Source of the DNA: Sedimentisphaerales bacterium
GTDB lineage: Bacteria; Planctomycetota; Phycisphaerae; Sedimentisphaerales; Anaerohalosphaeraceae
Assembly (NCBI GenBank): GCA_016926155.1
Contig: JAFGPC010000023.1
Coordinates: 1 to 56,392 of the forward strand
Length of the DNA: 56,392 nt
Direction: 5' to 3'
How positions within the stretch are numbered: the stretch's first letter is position 1; each line of letters starts with the position of its first letter. Below the pieces are notes generated by a model, which did no database searches, was not told the DNA's origin, and worked only from the letters and a program-made list of their open reading frames with translations. This document shows, piece after piece, positions 1 through 9,732 of this stretch. Both the position numbers and the translations under genes were made by a program.

Positions 1-3000
1 CAGGACCTCGTTGATCACGATGCTGCCGGGAGCCGGCAGGACCCCGCTGTCGTCATAGCCCGGCGAGCCGCCGACCATGGCGCTGGGCCGCCAGCCTTCT
101 TTTGTGGTCCAGGTGTTCGGATCGGTACTGTAGGGATCCCGGAGGGTTAAGGAGAAGCCTTCCCCGTCCGTAATGGGATGCCAGCTGTCTTTGAACGTGA
201 AGTCCTGGATCGGAGTGCCCAGGGCATCGAGCAGCTTGATCCGTTCCCCGGCATTTTCCAAAGCTCCGTTGTATTGTCCACCAATAACCGATCCCGCCCC
301 ATACAGATCAAAGAATTTCATCCGGTTTCTGACCAGAACCATATACTGTCCCGGTTCCAATAGCGTTTGTTGTGGAACAAACATCGAAATTGAAACATCG
401 TCCAGATACACTTCGGTCCATTCATCCCAAGGTGTTGATGAAGCATTGGTATACCCCCCTACGACTAGCGTATGCGAACCGGCTGTTAGAGATACGACAA
501 TAGAGCTTTCTTGCCATCCATAATCTGCATCGACACCACCGTCACCGTCTCCGGCTCTATGAAATAGTGAGTCATCCACATCCTGCCCGTATCGTACCCC
601 ATCCACAGTCAAGACTACCTGACCATATTCATCCACATCGTAGCCGGACCCCATAATCATACGATGCCGTAAATAGACCGTAATTTGGGCATCCTGGGAT
701 AAATCAAATATCCGCGACCATCCGCCCGATGCCGCCTGGGCGGAACTACCAATAACCAGACAATACAGTCCGCCTCCATCGACACCTCCAGCCAGATCGT
801 ATTGTCCTTCCGTTTCATCAGGATAATTTGTCCCGAACGCATCGGCTACAAAGGTAAAATCATCTGAATCAACGTCAAATGATTCTTCCAATAACGGCGC
901 TTCCTGCAACGCAAACGGATCGAATACAAAATCGATCCCGTCGGTAAACCGAACCAGTGATAGATCGATAGTTACTTCGCCAATGTTCTGAAGTTCGATA
1001 AATTCGTTATTGGGATCTCCTGCCGGGTGATACATGACCTCGCTGATTCGCAGGTTGTCGGCAACCGGACCTACGGCGAATGTCGCTTCATTGAGTGCCG
1101 ACCAGGTTTCATCCGAAGCCCTCGCCCGGGCCTTGATTTGCCGGCTGGCCTCCAGAACTATCGGATCACCTGTATATTGGATGGCCGTATCCGAAACTCC
1201 ACTGGGCCGATTTTCACCGGCAATTAATTCAACCCAAATAAGAAAATCACTACTTCCACTACTATAATTCATTCCATGAATAGCAAGGATATTTTCACCC
1301 ACTTTTAATGCATCAAGATATTGACTGATATCAAAATAGACAGTTCCGTAATTCTCATGACTGCTTGCATTTGAGTACCAATTGGGAACACCGATAAATT
1401 GATCTCGTTGCACCTCCTGACCATTAATATATGCAACAAAACCATCATCATATTGCATCGCAAGTGTCAGGGAATTGAATTTCTGTTTTTGTTGCGAAGT
1501 CAGAGTAAAGGGTATTCGTACATAAGCTCCTACGGCCTGAGTATACATCGTAGTAAGCAAATTATAAGTAATGAGAGCCATGTTTCCGCCGGAATTGACA
1601 TCTTCGTACCCGACTCCTCCTGTTCCTGTGGATAAATACACATAATCATTCCAGTCGGAATCGTCATACAGTTCGTCCGCACCGGTCCAATTGCTTCCAA
1701 TATCGTTCAATGGAATAATAACTTTCTTTTCCGCATCCTCCGATACAAGAACCTCGCTGCTTCCGCCGGAACTGGCCGGACTTCTTGGATCGGCACCATC
1801 CAGTGTATACCAGAGAGTATTGCTCCCACTTAAGGTTAAAAGACTGTTCGATAATACATATCCTCCATGTTGAAGTTGGTCATTGATACGGAATTGTGGC
1901 GGATCGAAAGACACCGGCGGGTACCACTGGAGTCCTCGTAGTTTCGAAATTAATCGATCCCGGCATCCCGGTAGATAGGTATTAAGAAGACGTTGACGTT
2001 CTGCCCACCATTCGTTGTTTCGAGTATAGGGATCGCTCGGTCGGCGAAAATCACCCCATCGTGCCGACTCACCTACAATCGCTCGATCAATCTCATCCAC
2101 CAGATTACGATACGCCTTAACAACGTTTTCCGGCGTTAAAATTCCACCGTTATATAGGTGCTTGTAGACACGATCAGCAAAAAGCATTGCATATTCTTGA
2201 TTCACCATCCATTTATCGTGTAATGCTGTCGGTGCTCCATCCGGCGCAACGGGATCTCCGCCCCAATCATCCATTATATGCTCACTGTCCCAGGTATGAA
2301 ACCTCCATTGCCCCTCCGGATCATTCCGATTTTGACTCGCATACCAATTCTTGGTTGGCCAATCCCCATTTTCAAAATAGAAATGTAAAATCAAATAGTC
2401 GATAAAGTTTACAACATCTAATCTCCGCTGTAAATAGGCATAGTCATTCGTTGGGATATTGTACATCTCTTGGAATGACTGAGTCGCCGTTAGAATCCCG
2501 TTGACAACCAGACCAGCGTTGTGTTTAAGGACATTGTAATCCTCCGGTTCACCCCCAAAGTAGGCCGCCGCAAACGATTCGTCCGGACGTTCATGAATCC
2601 AATAAAGGCCCCAGTATAAACCATTAATGTACAGATGTATGGGACGACCACAGGGTGCGCGACCGCCCATGGCGTTCTGCATATCGGCGGCGAATTGATC
2701 TCGCGTATATTGTGCCTTGCGATTCTGGTTGGAATCGGAATGGTACCAGACATTGTTGGCCCTGGCCTCGAGAATAATCTGATCAAACCATGTCGTTGCG
2801 TGCGGCTCTTCAAACATCTCATATCGAAGACGACTTGGACCATATCCACCCCGGAATACCAGTTTCATGGATAGTTTGGGCACTTTCCAGCGATCCAGAC
2901 TTGTACCCCCTCCGATGCCAACACCGCCCTGCATCCGTACACCACAATTGACCTGAAAACCGGACTCGAGACCGGCCGGATCAATCAATTCCACTGAACC

Positions 3001-5265
3001 ACGGCGTTCTGTACCATCCTGGTCTTCATTTATATAAATTCCATTGTCGTCTCCGAACATATCCTCTTTCGGGACCACCAGTGAAACCGTTGGGATCGCC
3101 TTCAGATCATTCTTGATTGTACCTGAATACTCCGTCGCATTGACCACGTCCGGGTCCATCTGATAATCCCCGGTGATTGAAACAGGGGGATTCCGATAGC
3201 TGCCGCCTGGCCATATCTCCGGAAATCCGGAGGGCGTAACCTGTGCTCCGGTTGAAGTATTGGTTGCCTGATGAATGACATCGTTTAAAAAGAGATAGGT
3301 ATGCGTATCCACATTGGTGGATAGATAGTTATCCTTGAAGGCGGCAGCGCGCAGGCAGGTCGTTGTTGAGATCCGAACCGTCTGGCCGGGCAACAGGTCC
3401 TTACCGTTGGTCAATGTCGGCACGCTTTGGTCGGTAGTATAACGAATCCTGGCATCTTCCGTCTCACAAGTAATGGCTACATCGATCGGAGAATCATAAA
3501 AACCGCGATCCACACTGAACTTCGTATCGGCTACCATTCCATCGTAGGCGTCGGTATTGGCTCCGCCTCGAGTTGCAGACATTAAATAACCAATCCTGTC
3601 ATTGCCGCCGATCCCATAGCTGACCAAGCCTCGCTGTTCAGGATAATCATTGTATTCGTGAGCGATTGTCGTGCCATCCGGTCGAACTAGTGCAAGATAT
3701 TCCCCATCTCCGTCCAGATCGAAGTTGGTATGCAGATGCCCATCCTGATCCACATAGGGGTAATTGGCGGGAAATCGCTTCTGGTCCTTGTTGGAGGCAT
3801 AGACTACAAAATACCCGTTGACCGGCACCTCATATCCGTCGGGAAACCGCCACTTGGTCAACCAGTCCGGATCATCCGTCAAATACCATCCATCCAGACT
3901 CTGTACCTGTCCGGTCGTATTGCGAATTTCGATCCAGTCGGGATATTCAAGCTCTCCTTCCACACGTGTATACAGGTTCCATGAGAATGTCGGCCGTAAA
4001 TTGACCATATTGGAATTAATTGCCATAAACTCATTCAGAACCAATTCCGCATTCGGCAATCCGACATACGTTCCCGTTTTTATAACATTCACCCGCCGAT
4101 AAATATAGACTGTCTGGGTTGCCGGCTCATTCCATTGTGAGATCTGCCGAAATTCCACCGTATGGTCCCCTTCACGAAGATCGGTGACCACCTGTTCGCT
4201 CTGTTGCCAGTCGCCTCCATCCACTCGCCACATGGCACCGGCTTCTATGGCTTCGGCTGGTTCAAGAGTTATCTGCAATGTCCCTGTCCAATCGTCCAGC
4301 CAGTTACTCGATATCTGATCCAGATCTCCCAGATTCACGCCATCGTTATCCACAAAGTCCGCTGTCTGTGTATCGTCTCCCAGCCACTGATCCGCAAATA
4401 AAACCAGATCCTCCAAGAGCACTTTGCAGTCATAGGTCAAGTCCCCAACCGGACACTCCGGTGCATCGACAATAACAATAATGTCATCATTCCGTTCCAG
4501 TTCCCCATCCGTCGCATGAAGCCGCAGTACATACAGCCCAACAGCGGAAAAAGTTATCGTCGGTCGAGCGATGGACATATCCGAAAATGCCACTTCCCCC
4601 GTCCCACTGAGTACACTCCATTCGATCTGCAGAAAACCATCCGGATTTCCCTTGCCGTCGTCTTCCACCGTAGCTTCCGGAATGAACCGATTGTCAGGCC
4701 AGACCTGATGCACATCCCCTCCGGCATTGACAAAGGGAGCATGATTGGATAATCCTGTCGGAGAGATATCGATAAAACAGATTTTGGCGTTTGAGCCACC
4801 AAATGCCTGACCGATGGTCAGGCGACTGTCGGTCACCATCACAGTCATCTCATATTCATCGAAATAATCCACTCCATCCGGATCGGTCAGTTTGACTCCT
4901 TCGACCTCGATGGTGTTGACCTGATTGGTGTAAAGAGCGTCTCCGCAAACGATAAATAGTTCGTATTCATCTTCTTCCAGGGCGATTTCCCAAACGCCGG
5001 TGGAATCAAAATACGCATTCGTGTCGTAGCGCTGGTCGGCATGCTCATCCAACCGGTCATAAACCTTGCTGTTCGGGCTCTGCCAGCCATAGGTATACCC
5101 ATTATTCCGATTCCCGAAAGCCTCACCCGAATCGGGAACATAACCCGCGGGAACCTGGGAATCTGAAGGCTGGAAATTCACCATCACACCGGCTGCCGGG
5201 AGGGAACTCCCAATACAAACCAGAGCCGCTATCCACAAGACACAGCGCCATCTCCACATAGACAT
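1..5265 (-). CDS. Giant secreted CotH-kinase / lamin-tail-domain protein, 3' end outside window
   Basis: The frame is open for 1755 codons from ATG 5265 to the window edge, so the C-terminus is missing. A signal peptide covers about residues 1-25. Then come a malectin-like beta domain (26-165), a PKD-like domain (170-267), and a dockerin-like segment with GDLTYDCKV (about 271-327). A lamin-tail domain follows (402-555, LNEFMAINSN), then a chitobiase-C-like strand region (580-615, IRYTTDQSVPT). The CotH kinase domain lies at about 724-1117 (GLYWGLYWIHERPDESF). After it come a second chitobiase-like repeat, a second lamin-tail domain (from 1402, ISEVMYHP) split by a jelly-roll-like insert, and the start of a third (INEVL). 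CotH-type kinases phosphorylate secreted proteins; the substrate here is unknown. A second ATG at 5259 is better spaced from the GAGGT ribosome-binding-like sequence. The domain calls rest on motif recognition. Confidence 0.88.
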   Translation of the reverse strand, partial: MSMWRWRCVLWIAALVCIGSSLPAAGVMVNFQPSDSQVPAGYVPDSGEAFGNRNNGYTYGWQSPNSKVYDRLDEHADQRYDTNAYFDSTGVWEIALEEDEYELFIVCGDALYTNQVNTIEVEGVKLTDPDGVDYFDEYEMTVMVTDSRLTIGQAFGGSNAKICFIDISPTGLSNHAPFVNAGGDVHQVWPDNRFIPEATVEDDGKGNPDGFLQIEWSVLSGTGEVAFSDMSIARPTITFSAVGLYVLRLHATDGELERNDDIIVIVDAPECPVGDLTYDCKVLLEDLVLFADQWLGDDTQTADFVDNDGVNLGDLDQISSNWLDDWTGTLQITLEPAEAIEAGAMWRVDGGDWQQSEQVVTDLREGDHTVEFRQISQWNEPATQTVYIYRRVNVIKTGTYVGLPNAELVLNEFMAINSNMVNLRPTFSWNLYTRVEGELEYPDWIEIRNTTGQVQSLDGWYLTDDPDWLTKWRFPDGYEVPVNGYFVVYASNKDQKRFPANYPYVDQDGHLHTNFDLDGDGEYLALVRPDGTTIAHEYNDYPEQRGLVSYGIGGNDRIGYLMSATRGGANTDAYDGMVADTKFSVDRGFYDSPIDVAITCETEDARIRYTTDQSVPTLTNGKDLLPGQTVRISTTTCLRAAAFKDNYLSTNVDTHTYLFLNDVIHQATNTSTGAQVTPSGFPEIWPGGSYRNPPVSITGDYQMDPDVVNATEYSGTIKNDLKAIPTVSLVVPKEDMFGDDNGIYINEDQDGTERRGSVELIDPAGLESGFQVNCGVRMQGGVGIGGGTSLDRWKVPKLSMKLVFRGGYGPSRLRYEMFEEPHATTWFDQIILEARANNVWYHSDSNQNRKAQYTRDQFAADMQNAMGGRAPCGRPIHLYINGLYWGLYWIHERPDESFAAAYFGGEPEDYNVLKHNAGLVVNGILTATQSFQEMYNIPTNDYAYLQRRLDVVNFIDYLILHFYFENGDWPTKNWYASQNRNDPEGQWRFHTWDSEHIMDDWGGDPVAPDGAPTALHDKWMVNQEYAMLFADRVYKHLYNGGILTPENVVKAYRNLVDEIDRAIVGESARWGDFRRPSDPYTRNNEWWAERQRLLNTYLPGCRDRLISKLRGLQWYPPVSFDPPQFRINDQLQHGGYVLSNSLLTLSGSNTLWYTLDGADPRSPASSGGSSEVLVSEDAEKKVIIPLNDIGSNWTGADELYDDSDWNDYVYLSTGTGGVGYEDVNSGGNMALITYNLLTTMYTQAVGAYVRIPFTLTSQQKQKFNSLTLAMQYDDGFVAYINGQEVQRDQFIGVPNWYSNASSHENYGTVYFDISQYLDALKVGENILAIHGMNYSSGSSDFLIWVELIAGENRPSGVSDTAIQYTGDPIVLEASRQIKARARASDETWSALNEATFAVGPVADNLRISEVMYHPAGDPNNEFIELQNIGEVTIDLSLVRFTDGIDFVFDPFALQEAPLLEESFDVDSDDFTFVADAFGTNYPDETEGQYDLAGGVDGGGLYCLVIGSSAQAASGGWSRIFDLSQDAQITVYLRHRMIMGSGYDVDEYGQVVLTVDGVRYGQDVDDSLFHRAGDGDGGVDADYGWQESSIVVSLTAGSHTLVVGGYTNASSTPWDEWTEVYLDDVSISMFVPQQTLLEPGQYMVLVRNRMKFFDLYGAGSVIGGQYNGALENAGERIKLLDALGTPIQDFTFKDSWHPITDGEGFSLTLRDPYSTDPNTWTTKEGWRPSAMVGGSPGYDDSGVLPAPGSIVINEVL

Positions 5266-5460
5266 GACCTCAATCCTGATGAGAAAGCCATTGTATTCGC
5301 ATGCCGCTTCTTACAAACATCGCCGTTCACACAAACGATCAAGGAAGCGGACTTCTGCCGCCGGTCATTGTCCTCAACCTGCCCCCTATGTCCTTATTAT
5401 ACTCCGACAGCCCTAAAAAGTCAATCTTCCGGACGTTTATACACAAGAATCTTCCCGGAA

Positions 5461-5497
5461 GAAAAAGGCCGGGCTTCGAATCTTCGAAAGCCCGGCC
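5461..5497 (-). terminator. Rho-independent terminator of the LamG/dockerin gene
   Basis: Read on the minus strand, a GC-rich inverted repeat (GGCCGGGCTT pairing with AAGCCCGGCC, continuing through TCGAA/TTCGA with one bulged base) is followed directly by a TTTTTC run. It sits 30 bp past the stop codon at 5529, so it should end that transcript before the CotH gene. The rest of 5266-5528 shows no gene. Confidence 0.85.
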
Positions 5498-5528
5498 CTT
5501 AGATTGTTTACAAACCAAAAAGCACTGT

Positions 5529-7550
5529 TTAGAACGGCCAGTCACAAGCCGGATCGGCCGGGTGATTGCACTTAGCCCAGTTGGCCGCCAGAATCGCAAA
5601 ATCTTCCAGCGTGACACGGCAATCCTTGTTGATATCGCCATCTAGTATCAGACCGGCGTCAATCACATCCTGACAGCTCGGAGGGACTATTTCTATCTCA
5701 ATCTCAACATAGACTTCGGCATTGGCTTCGACATCGATCGCTGTCAATCGCAGTACATAGGTACCAAAATAGATGTTGCCACTTTCCGACTTCGGGAAGC
5801 TGACTGTTGTTGCCGGATCGCTCGGATCGGCAAAGACTGCTTCGACACCTTCTTCCGGCCCCGAAACAGTGGTCCAGAGAATCGTCACATCCGTCAGACC
5901 GCCCTGGCCATAATCTTCCACACTACCCTCCAAGGGGATTTGTTGGTCATCTCGATACACCACCGGATCTTCAAACGGTACAACTGAAACGATAGGAGGC
6001 AGCGGGCCCATAGCCGCTAATGATCGAATGCTTGTATACTGAGAATCTTCCAGCGGCAGGGCATAGTTGTAGATCCGCACATCGTCAATCAGACCGTCCC
6101 ACCCCATTGTATTAGGATCGGTATCCTTGCCGCCGCGACCAATAATGAGTGCTCCAAGGCCGCTTAATACGCCATCGCCGGCACCGCTCTGGGCGGTATA
6201 AGCTTCCTCAGCACCGTTGATATAACCTTTGATTTGTTCACCGGTTTCCCATGTCATTACAACATGCTGCCAGTTGGTGCTCTGCGATTGATTGGATGTT
6301 TCTACCTGCAATATACCGGTAGTGGTTGTAATTCCCAATTTAAGGACTGCATCACCGTCGCCGGTGGCTCCCGCCTCATCATAACGCATATCCATATCGT
6401 CAGCGCCCGCCGGAGGCTGGAAGATAAGGAAGCCATTGTCTGTATCGTATACATTTGACTTTATCCAGCAGGATACCGTTATTCCATACCCGTCATTAAG
6501 AAGATCGCCAAGGGGTATATTCGGATCTGTCTGGATAAAAAAGTCGCCAGCACCATCCAGGGTTGCAGCCTGCCCTAAAGCACCATCTGTATAGTCTGCA
6601 TTACCAACGGCTACCATATCAATATCACCAACAGCATCGAGCCCATCACCATCGAGCGGATAATGAGCCATGAGTACTTCGTCAGCATGGTCGACGACAC
6701 GAACGATCGCCACGTCGTTGGCATCCTTAGTGCCGTCGGTGGCCTGTACAATAATCTCATACAAACCTTTGGCATCGAACTGGGCGGTAACAGCGCTTTC
6801 GTTATCAGACGAAGGAGCAAAGGTTACATCTCCGGGTCCGGATTCTTTAGCCCAGGTCCAGCTCAAAACACCCGGATCGCCTTCTTCCGGATCCTCATCC
6901 GTAACCGTAACGCTCATTGCAGCGGTTCCACCAAGATATATCTTCTGATAATTCGGAGAGACATCAACGACAGGCGCAGGATTAAAGGTCGGATCGTTCC
7001 CAATCGCAGCAATACCATATACGTTTATGCCACCTGAATTTTGTTCCTTGAACGTGTGGAGCCCGGCGGGAAGCAGGGCCTTGTAAATTCGAAAATACTG
7101 GTTGATGCTTCCGTCATTGCCCTCGTCGATATCAAGCTTGTCTCCCGTATCGACAAATCCCATCTCGGCTACCCAGGTCATCACACTGGTAAAGGTCGGA
7201 GGATCGGTGTTACTGTCATCTCCAACCCGGTAATCTATAAACAGATACACATCCGCCCGTGTCGCCAGAACAATATCGATCAGAAGATCCGCCGTAGATC
7301 TATCGTCATTATCGATCCTGACATACTCAGAGATACCCACCAGATAGTCTGGGATGTTTTTGTACACATGTGTACGATCCATCATGGCCAGACTTCCTTC
7401 TTGAAGAATACCGCCCAGCGTAGGCTCAACCTGGGTACTGCCACCTCGCCGGGTCACCGATGTAATCAAATCCTGCGCGATTGCCTGTTCGGCCACGGCA
7501 GAAAGGCACACAACAAATGCCATCAGAAAAAGAATACGTTTTGCTTTCAT
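5529..7550 (-). CDS. Secreted PKD-LamG-PKD protein with C-terminal dockerin-like tail
   Basis: The product has 673 residues. The start is ATG 7550 because GGAGG lies 9 bp upstream and a clean signal peptide follows (about 1-26, ending AEQAIAQ); an in-frame upstream start at 7592 would put 14 odd residues before it. After an uncharacterised beta-rich N-terminal region (28-180) come a PKD domain (about 183-280), a LamG/concanavalin-like domain (286-490, HYPLDGDGLDAVGD and GLIDDVRIYNYAL) and a second PKD-like domain (507-620). The last 48 residues form a dockerin-like EF-hand segment (GDINKDCRVTLEDF, then ILAANWAKCN and a second Cys). Such tails are common on secreted Phycisphaerae proteins and may anchor or sort them. 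No catalytic domain is visible, so a carbohydrate-binding or surface role is inferred. A strong terminator follows the gene. Confidence 0.85.
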   Translation of the reverse strand: MKAKRILFLMAFVVCLSAVAEQAIAQDLITSVTRRGGSTQVEPTLGGILQEGSLAMMDRTHVYKNIPDYLVGISEYVRIDNDDRSTADLLIDIVLATRADVYLFIDYRVGDDSNTDPPTFTSVMTWVAEMGFVDTGDKLDIDEGNDGSINQYFRIYKALLPAGLHTFKEQNSGGINVYGIAAIGNDPTFNPAPVVDVSPNYQKIYLGGTAAMSVTVTDEDPEEGDPGVLSWTWAKESGPGDVTFAPSSDNESAVTAQFDAKGLYEIIVQATDGTKDANDVAIVRVVDHADEVLMAHYPLDGDGLDAVGDIDMVAVGNADYTDGALGQAATLDGAGDFFIQTDPNIPLGDLLNDGYGITVSCWIKSNVYDTDNGFLIFQPPAGADDMDMRYDEAGATGDGDAVLKLGITTTTGILQVETSNQSQSTNWQHVVMTWETGEQIKGYINGAEEAYTAQSGAGDGVLSGLGALIIGRGGKDTDPNTMGWDGLIDDVRIYNYALPLEDSQYTSIRSLAAMGPLPPIVSVVPFEDPVVYRDDQQIPLEGSVEDYGQGGLTDVTILWTTVSGPEEGVEAVFADPSDPATTVSFPKSESGNIYFGTYVLRLTAIDVEANAEVYVEIEIEIVPPSCQDVIDAGLILDGDINKDCRVTLEDFAILAANWAKCNHPADPACDWPF

Positions 7551-8065
7551 TGCATGAGTCCTCCAAAAAAAACATATATCACTACTTTTCAATTTACACT
7601 TACAAACTACCGTTAACAGCTATCAATATCGCTTCTTTCATGAAGAAAACTGCACTATTTTGGCAAAGCCAGCGCACAGAAAAACCCCACATTGTGTAAT
7701 ATTACTGATAACGCCTGTTGACAGATCCCTTCTGCCAAGCATAGACATGCTGTAAAGAAATGGGAAACAATTATACACTCTTGTATCACCCAACCCTATG
7801 TACACCTCCAGAGTCACACAGTCATTTCTTTCACCCCGTATTGTATGATAACCGACCCCCAAAAGCAAGCGATTTTCAGCGTTTAACGAAATTTTTATGG
7901 CTTACGCGCAGCTATTTTCGTTCATTTGCGACAAACTATTGGTAGCATCACCAAAAGAAATTTCCATAAAATCAAGAAAGATAAGAAGTTCGATTCACGG
8001 GTTCGGTTCGATATACCTTGAATTCAGACCAGAAAAATAATACGCTGTAAGCATCCTGCGCTGAA
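7551..8065. other. AT-rich intergenic region, no gene seen
   Basis: These 515 bases lie between two minus-strand genes and should hold the promoter of the LamG gene. I see no convincing -35/-10 pair, no terminator with a T-run and no conserved RNA motif. GTTCGATTC near 7988 resembles a tRNA T-loop, but no acceptor stem or other arm surrounds it. Confidence 0.5.
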
Positions 8066-8617
8066 TTACAGGGTAAACAACATAGCCTTGGCTACTTCTC
8101 TGGCTCTTTGCTCCCCGCAAAGCAACTCAACCAATTTCAATGAAAATACCATCGCTGTCCCTGGCCCCTGGCTTGTAATACAATTGCCGTCCACCACAAC
8201 CGGTTCATCAACAAAATTCCGTCCAAGTTTATCGGATGTTGTGGGATATCCAGTCACCTTCCGATCTTTCAGCAACCTGTGATGAGCCAGCACGACCGCC
8301 GGAGACGCACAAATCGCCGCAAACAACCTTCCTGTTGCGGCCTGGTCTGTAAGCATTTGTGTCAGTTCTGCGCTGTCCCGCAGATGTTCAGCTCCCGGAA
8401 GACCACCGGGTAACGCAATCAGATCGAACACCACATTCAGACAATCACTGATCATACGGTCAGCCACCAAATTGACTCGGCGGGATGCTTGAATTTGCTT
8501 CGCCCCCACTGATGCCACCGTTACCTCCACACCTGCCCGGCGTAGAGTGTCAATCATCGTTACAGCCTCAATTTCCTCCGTCCCATCCGCAATCGGTACT
8601 AATGCTGTTTTGGCCAT
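8066..8617 (-). CDS. yajL: DJ-1/PfpI family protein (YajL-like)
   Basis: The product has 183 residues, the usual length for the DJ-1/YajL branch. The nucleophile-elbow cysteine is Cys103 in AICASP, and the partner acid is Glu14/15 in DGTEEIEAV. LIALPGGLPGAEHLRD is the family glycine loop. Members of this branch act as protein deglycases or glyoxalases, or as redox-responsive chaperones; the exact activity is debated. A ribosome-binding site (AAGGAG) lies 8 bp before ATG 8617. The gene is transcribed away from the plus-strand glyoxalase-II-like gene at 8801. Both families are tied to methylglyoxal or aldehyde stress, so the 183-bp gap may hold back-to-back promoters. Confidence 0.9.
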   Translation of the reverse strand: MAKTALVPIADGTEEIEAVTMIDTLRRAGVEVTVASVGAKQIQASRRVNLVADRMISDCLNVVFDLIALPGGLPGAEHLRDSAELTQMLTDQAATGRLFAAICASPAVVLAHHRLLKDRKVTGYPTTSDKLGRNFVDEPVVVDGNCITSQGPGTAMVFSLKLVELLCGEQRAREVAKAMLFTL

Positions 8618-8800
8618 CGCTATTCTCCTTTCAGTAATGGTCCTTCCCTTAAGCTACTCACATCAGGCCGACAACGCAAGTATGAGCCTCTGCACTTCCC
8701 TTTAAAAGTCTTTCGAAATCTTCAATCAGAGCTTTCCCACCGCCAGTCACATATCTATAATGAACAATGAGAAACAGAGTTGTATGAAATCGGAAGGATT

Positions 8801-9508
8801 ATGGACGGTGTCATCACACTGCGGGCGATGGGAGATAATTATATTTATCTCGTGCTGTATGCAGAGAAAAAAACTCTCATTATTGATCCCGGTATATCCG
8901 ATCCTGTTATCCGATTCTGTGAGCAAAGGGATGTGATACCCACTCACATCTTGCTGACTCATCATCACTCCGATCATACCGGCGGTGTCGCAGAATTGAC
9001 GAAACGACATGATACCAAAGTAATCGAGCCGAACCCGGAAAACGACAGACGACAATTAACAATCGACGGATTGATCGTCCTGACCATTGCCACCCCCGGT
9101 CATACCAGGGATAGTGTTTCATATTTGATCAGCAGTCCTGAAAACACGAATAACCTATTCACGGGTGATACCCTTTTTATCGCCGGCTGTGGAAGGATGC
9201 TCGAAACCGACATGAACACGATGTATGACTCCCTGCAAAAACTAGCGGCCCTTGTCGATGAAACACTTGTTTATCCCGGCCATGACTATACCGAAGAGGA
9301 TTACCGCTTCGCATTGACCGTCGAACCGGACAATCCCTATGTCAAAGAGGCCCTTAACACAATCCGACAACTGCAATGTAGAACTCCCCATGTGCCTTCT
9401 ACGATCCAAAAAGAAAAACGAACCAATCCCTTTCTCCGGGCAGCAGATGTTGAAACTTTTACCCAGCTCCGCCTTCGGAAGGACAACTTTTTATGGCGTA
9501 AAACATGA
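8801..9508 (+). CDS. MBL-fold hydrolase, hydroxyacylglutathione hydrolase (glyoxalase II)-like
   Basis: The product has 235 residues from ATG 8801, which matches the family N-terminus (xxALxDNYIYLV). A TTG at 8780 would extend it by seven residues. The binuclear metal motif is HHHSDH (ligands His54, His56, Asp58, His59). Further ligands sit in the TPGHT segment and in the GDTLF and VYPGHDYT segments typical of glyoxalase II. The C-terminal helical region carries the short family tail (NPFLR). The protein probably hydrolyses a thioester such as S-lactoylglutathione or another thiol adduct in the cytoplasm. The thiol cofactor used by planctomycetes is uncertain, so substrate identity is inference. 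Confidence 0.87.
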   Translation: MDGVITLRAMGDNYIYLVLYAEKKTLIIDPGISDPVIRFCEQRDVIPTHILLTHHHSDHTGGVAELTKRHDTKVIEPNPENDRRQLTIDGLIVLTIATPGHTRDSVSYLISSPENTNNLFTGDTLFIAGCGRMLETDMNTMYDSLQKLAALVDETLVYPGHDYTEEDYRFALTVEPDNPYVKEALNTIRQLQCRTPHVPSTIQKEKRTNPFLRAADVETFTQLRLRKDNFLWRKT

Positions 9509-9732
9509 ATGAATTTTATCGGACGTCATTTTTCTTGCCCGCCATACATTAATCTCCTTTTTGGTAAGAAAACTTTTCTGGTCTGGACTTGCCTTTCGAT
9601 ATATAATAAGCACTATGTTTTATGTTCTTTGATATTGTGCCCATTTTAATCGAAAGCGTTTTACGATCATCAATTTATACTTTGTATCATTAAACTCATT
9701 CTTTCATATATGTTATTAAGGAGATTGGAGTC

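Noticed and set aside
7041-7616. Plus-strand open frame of 191 codons opposite the LamG protein gene
   Set aside because: It is an antisense shadow with no motif; it covers the signal peptide and N-terminal domain of a well-supported gene.
7975-8020. tRNA-like GTTCGATTC sequence
   Set aside because: There is no acceptor, D-arm or anticodon arm around it.
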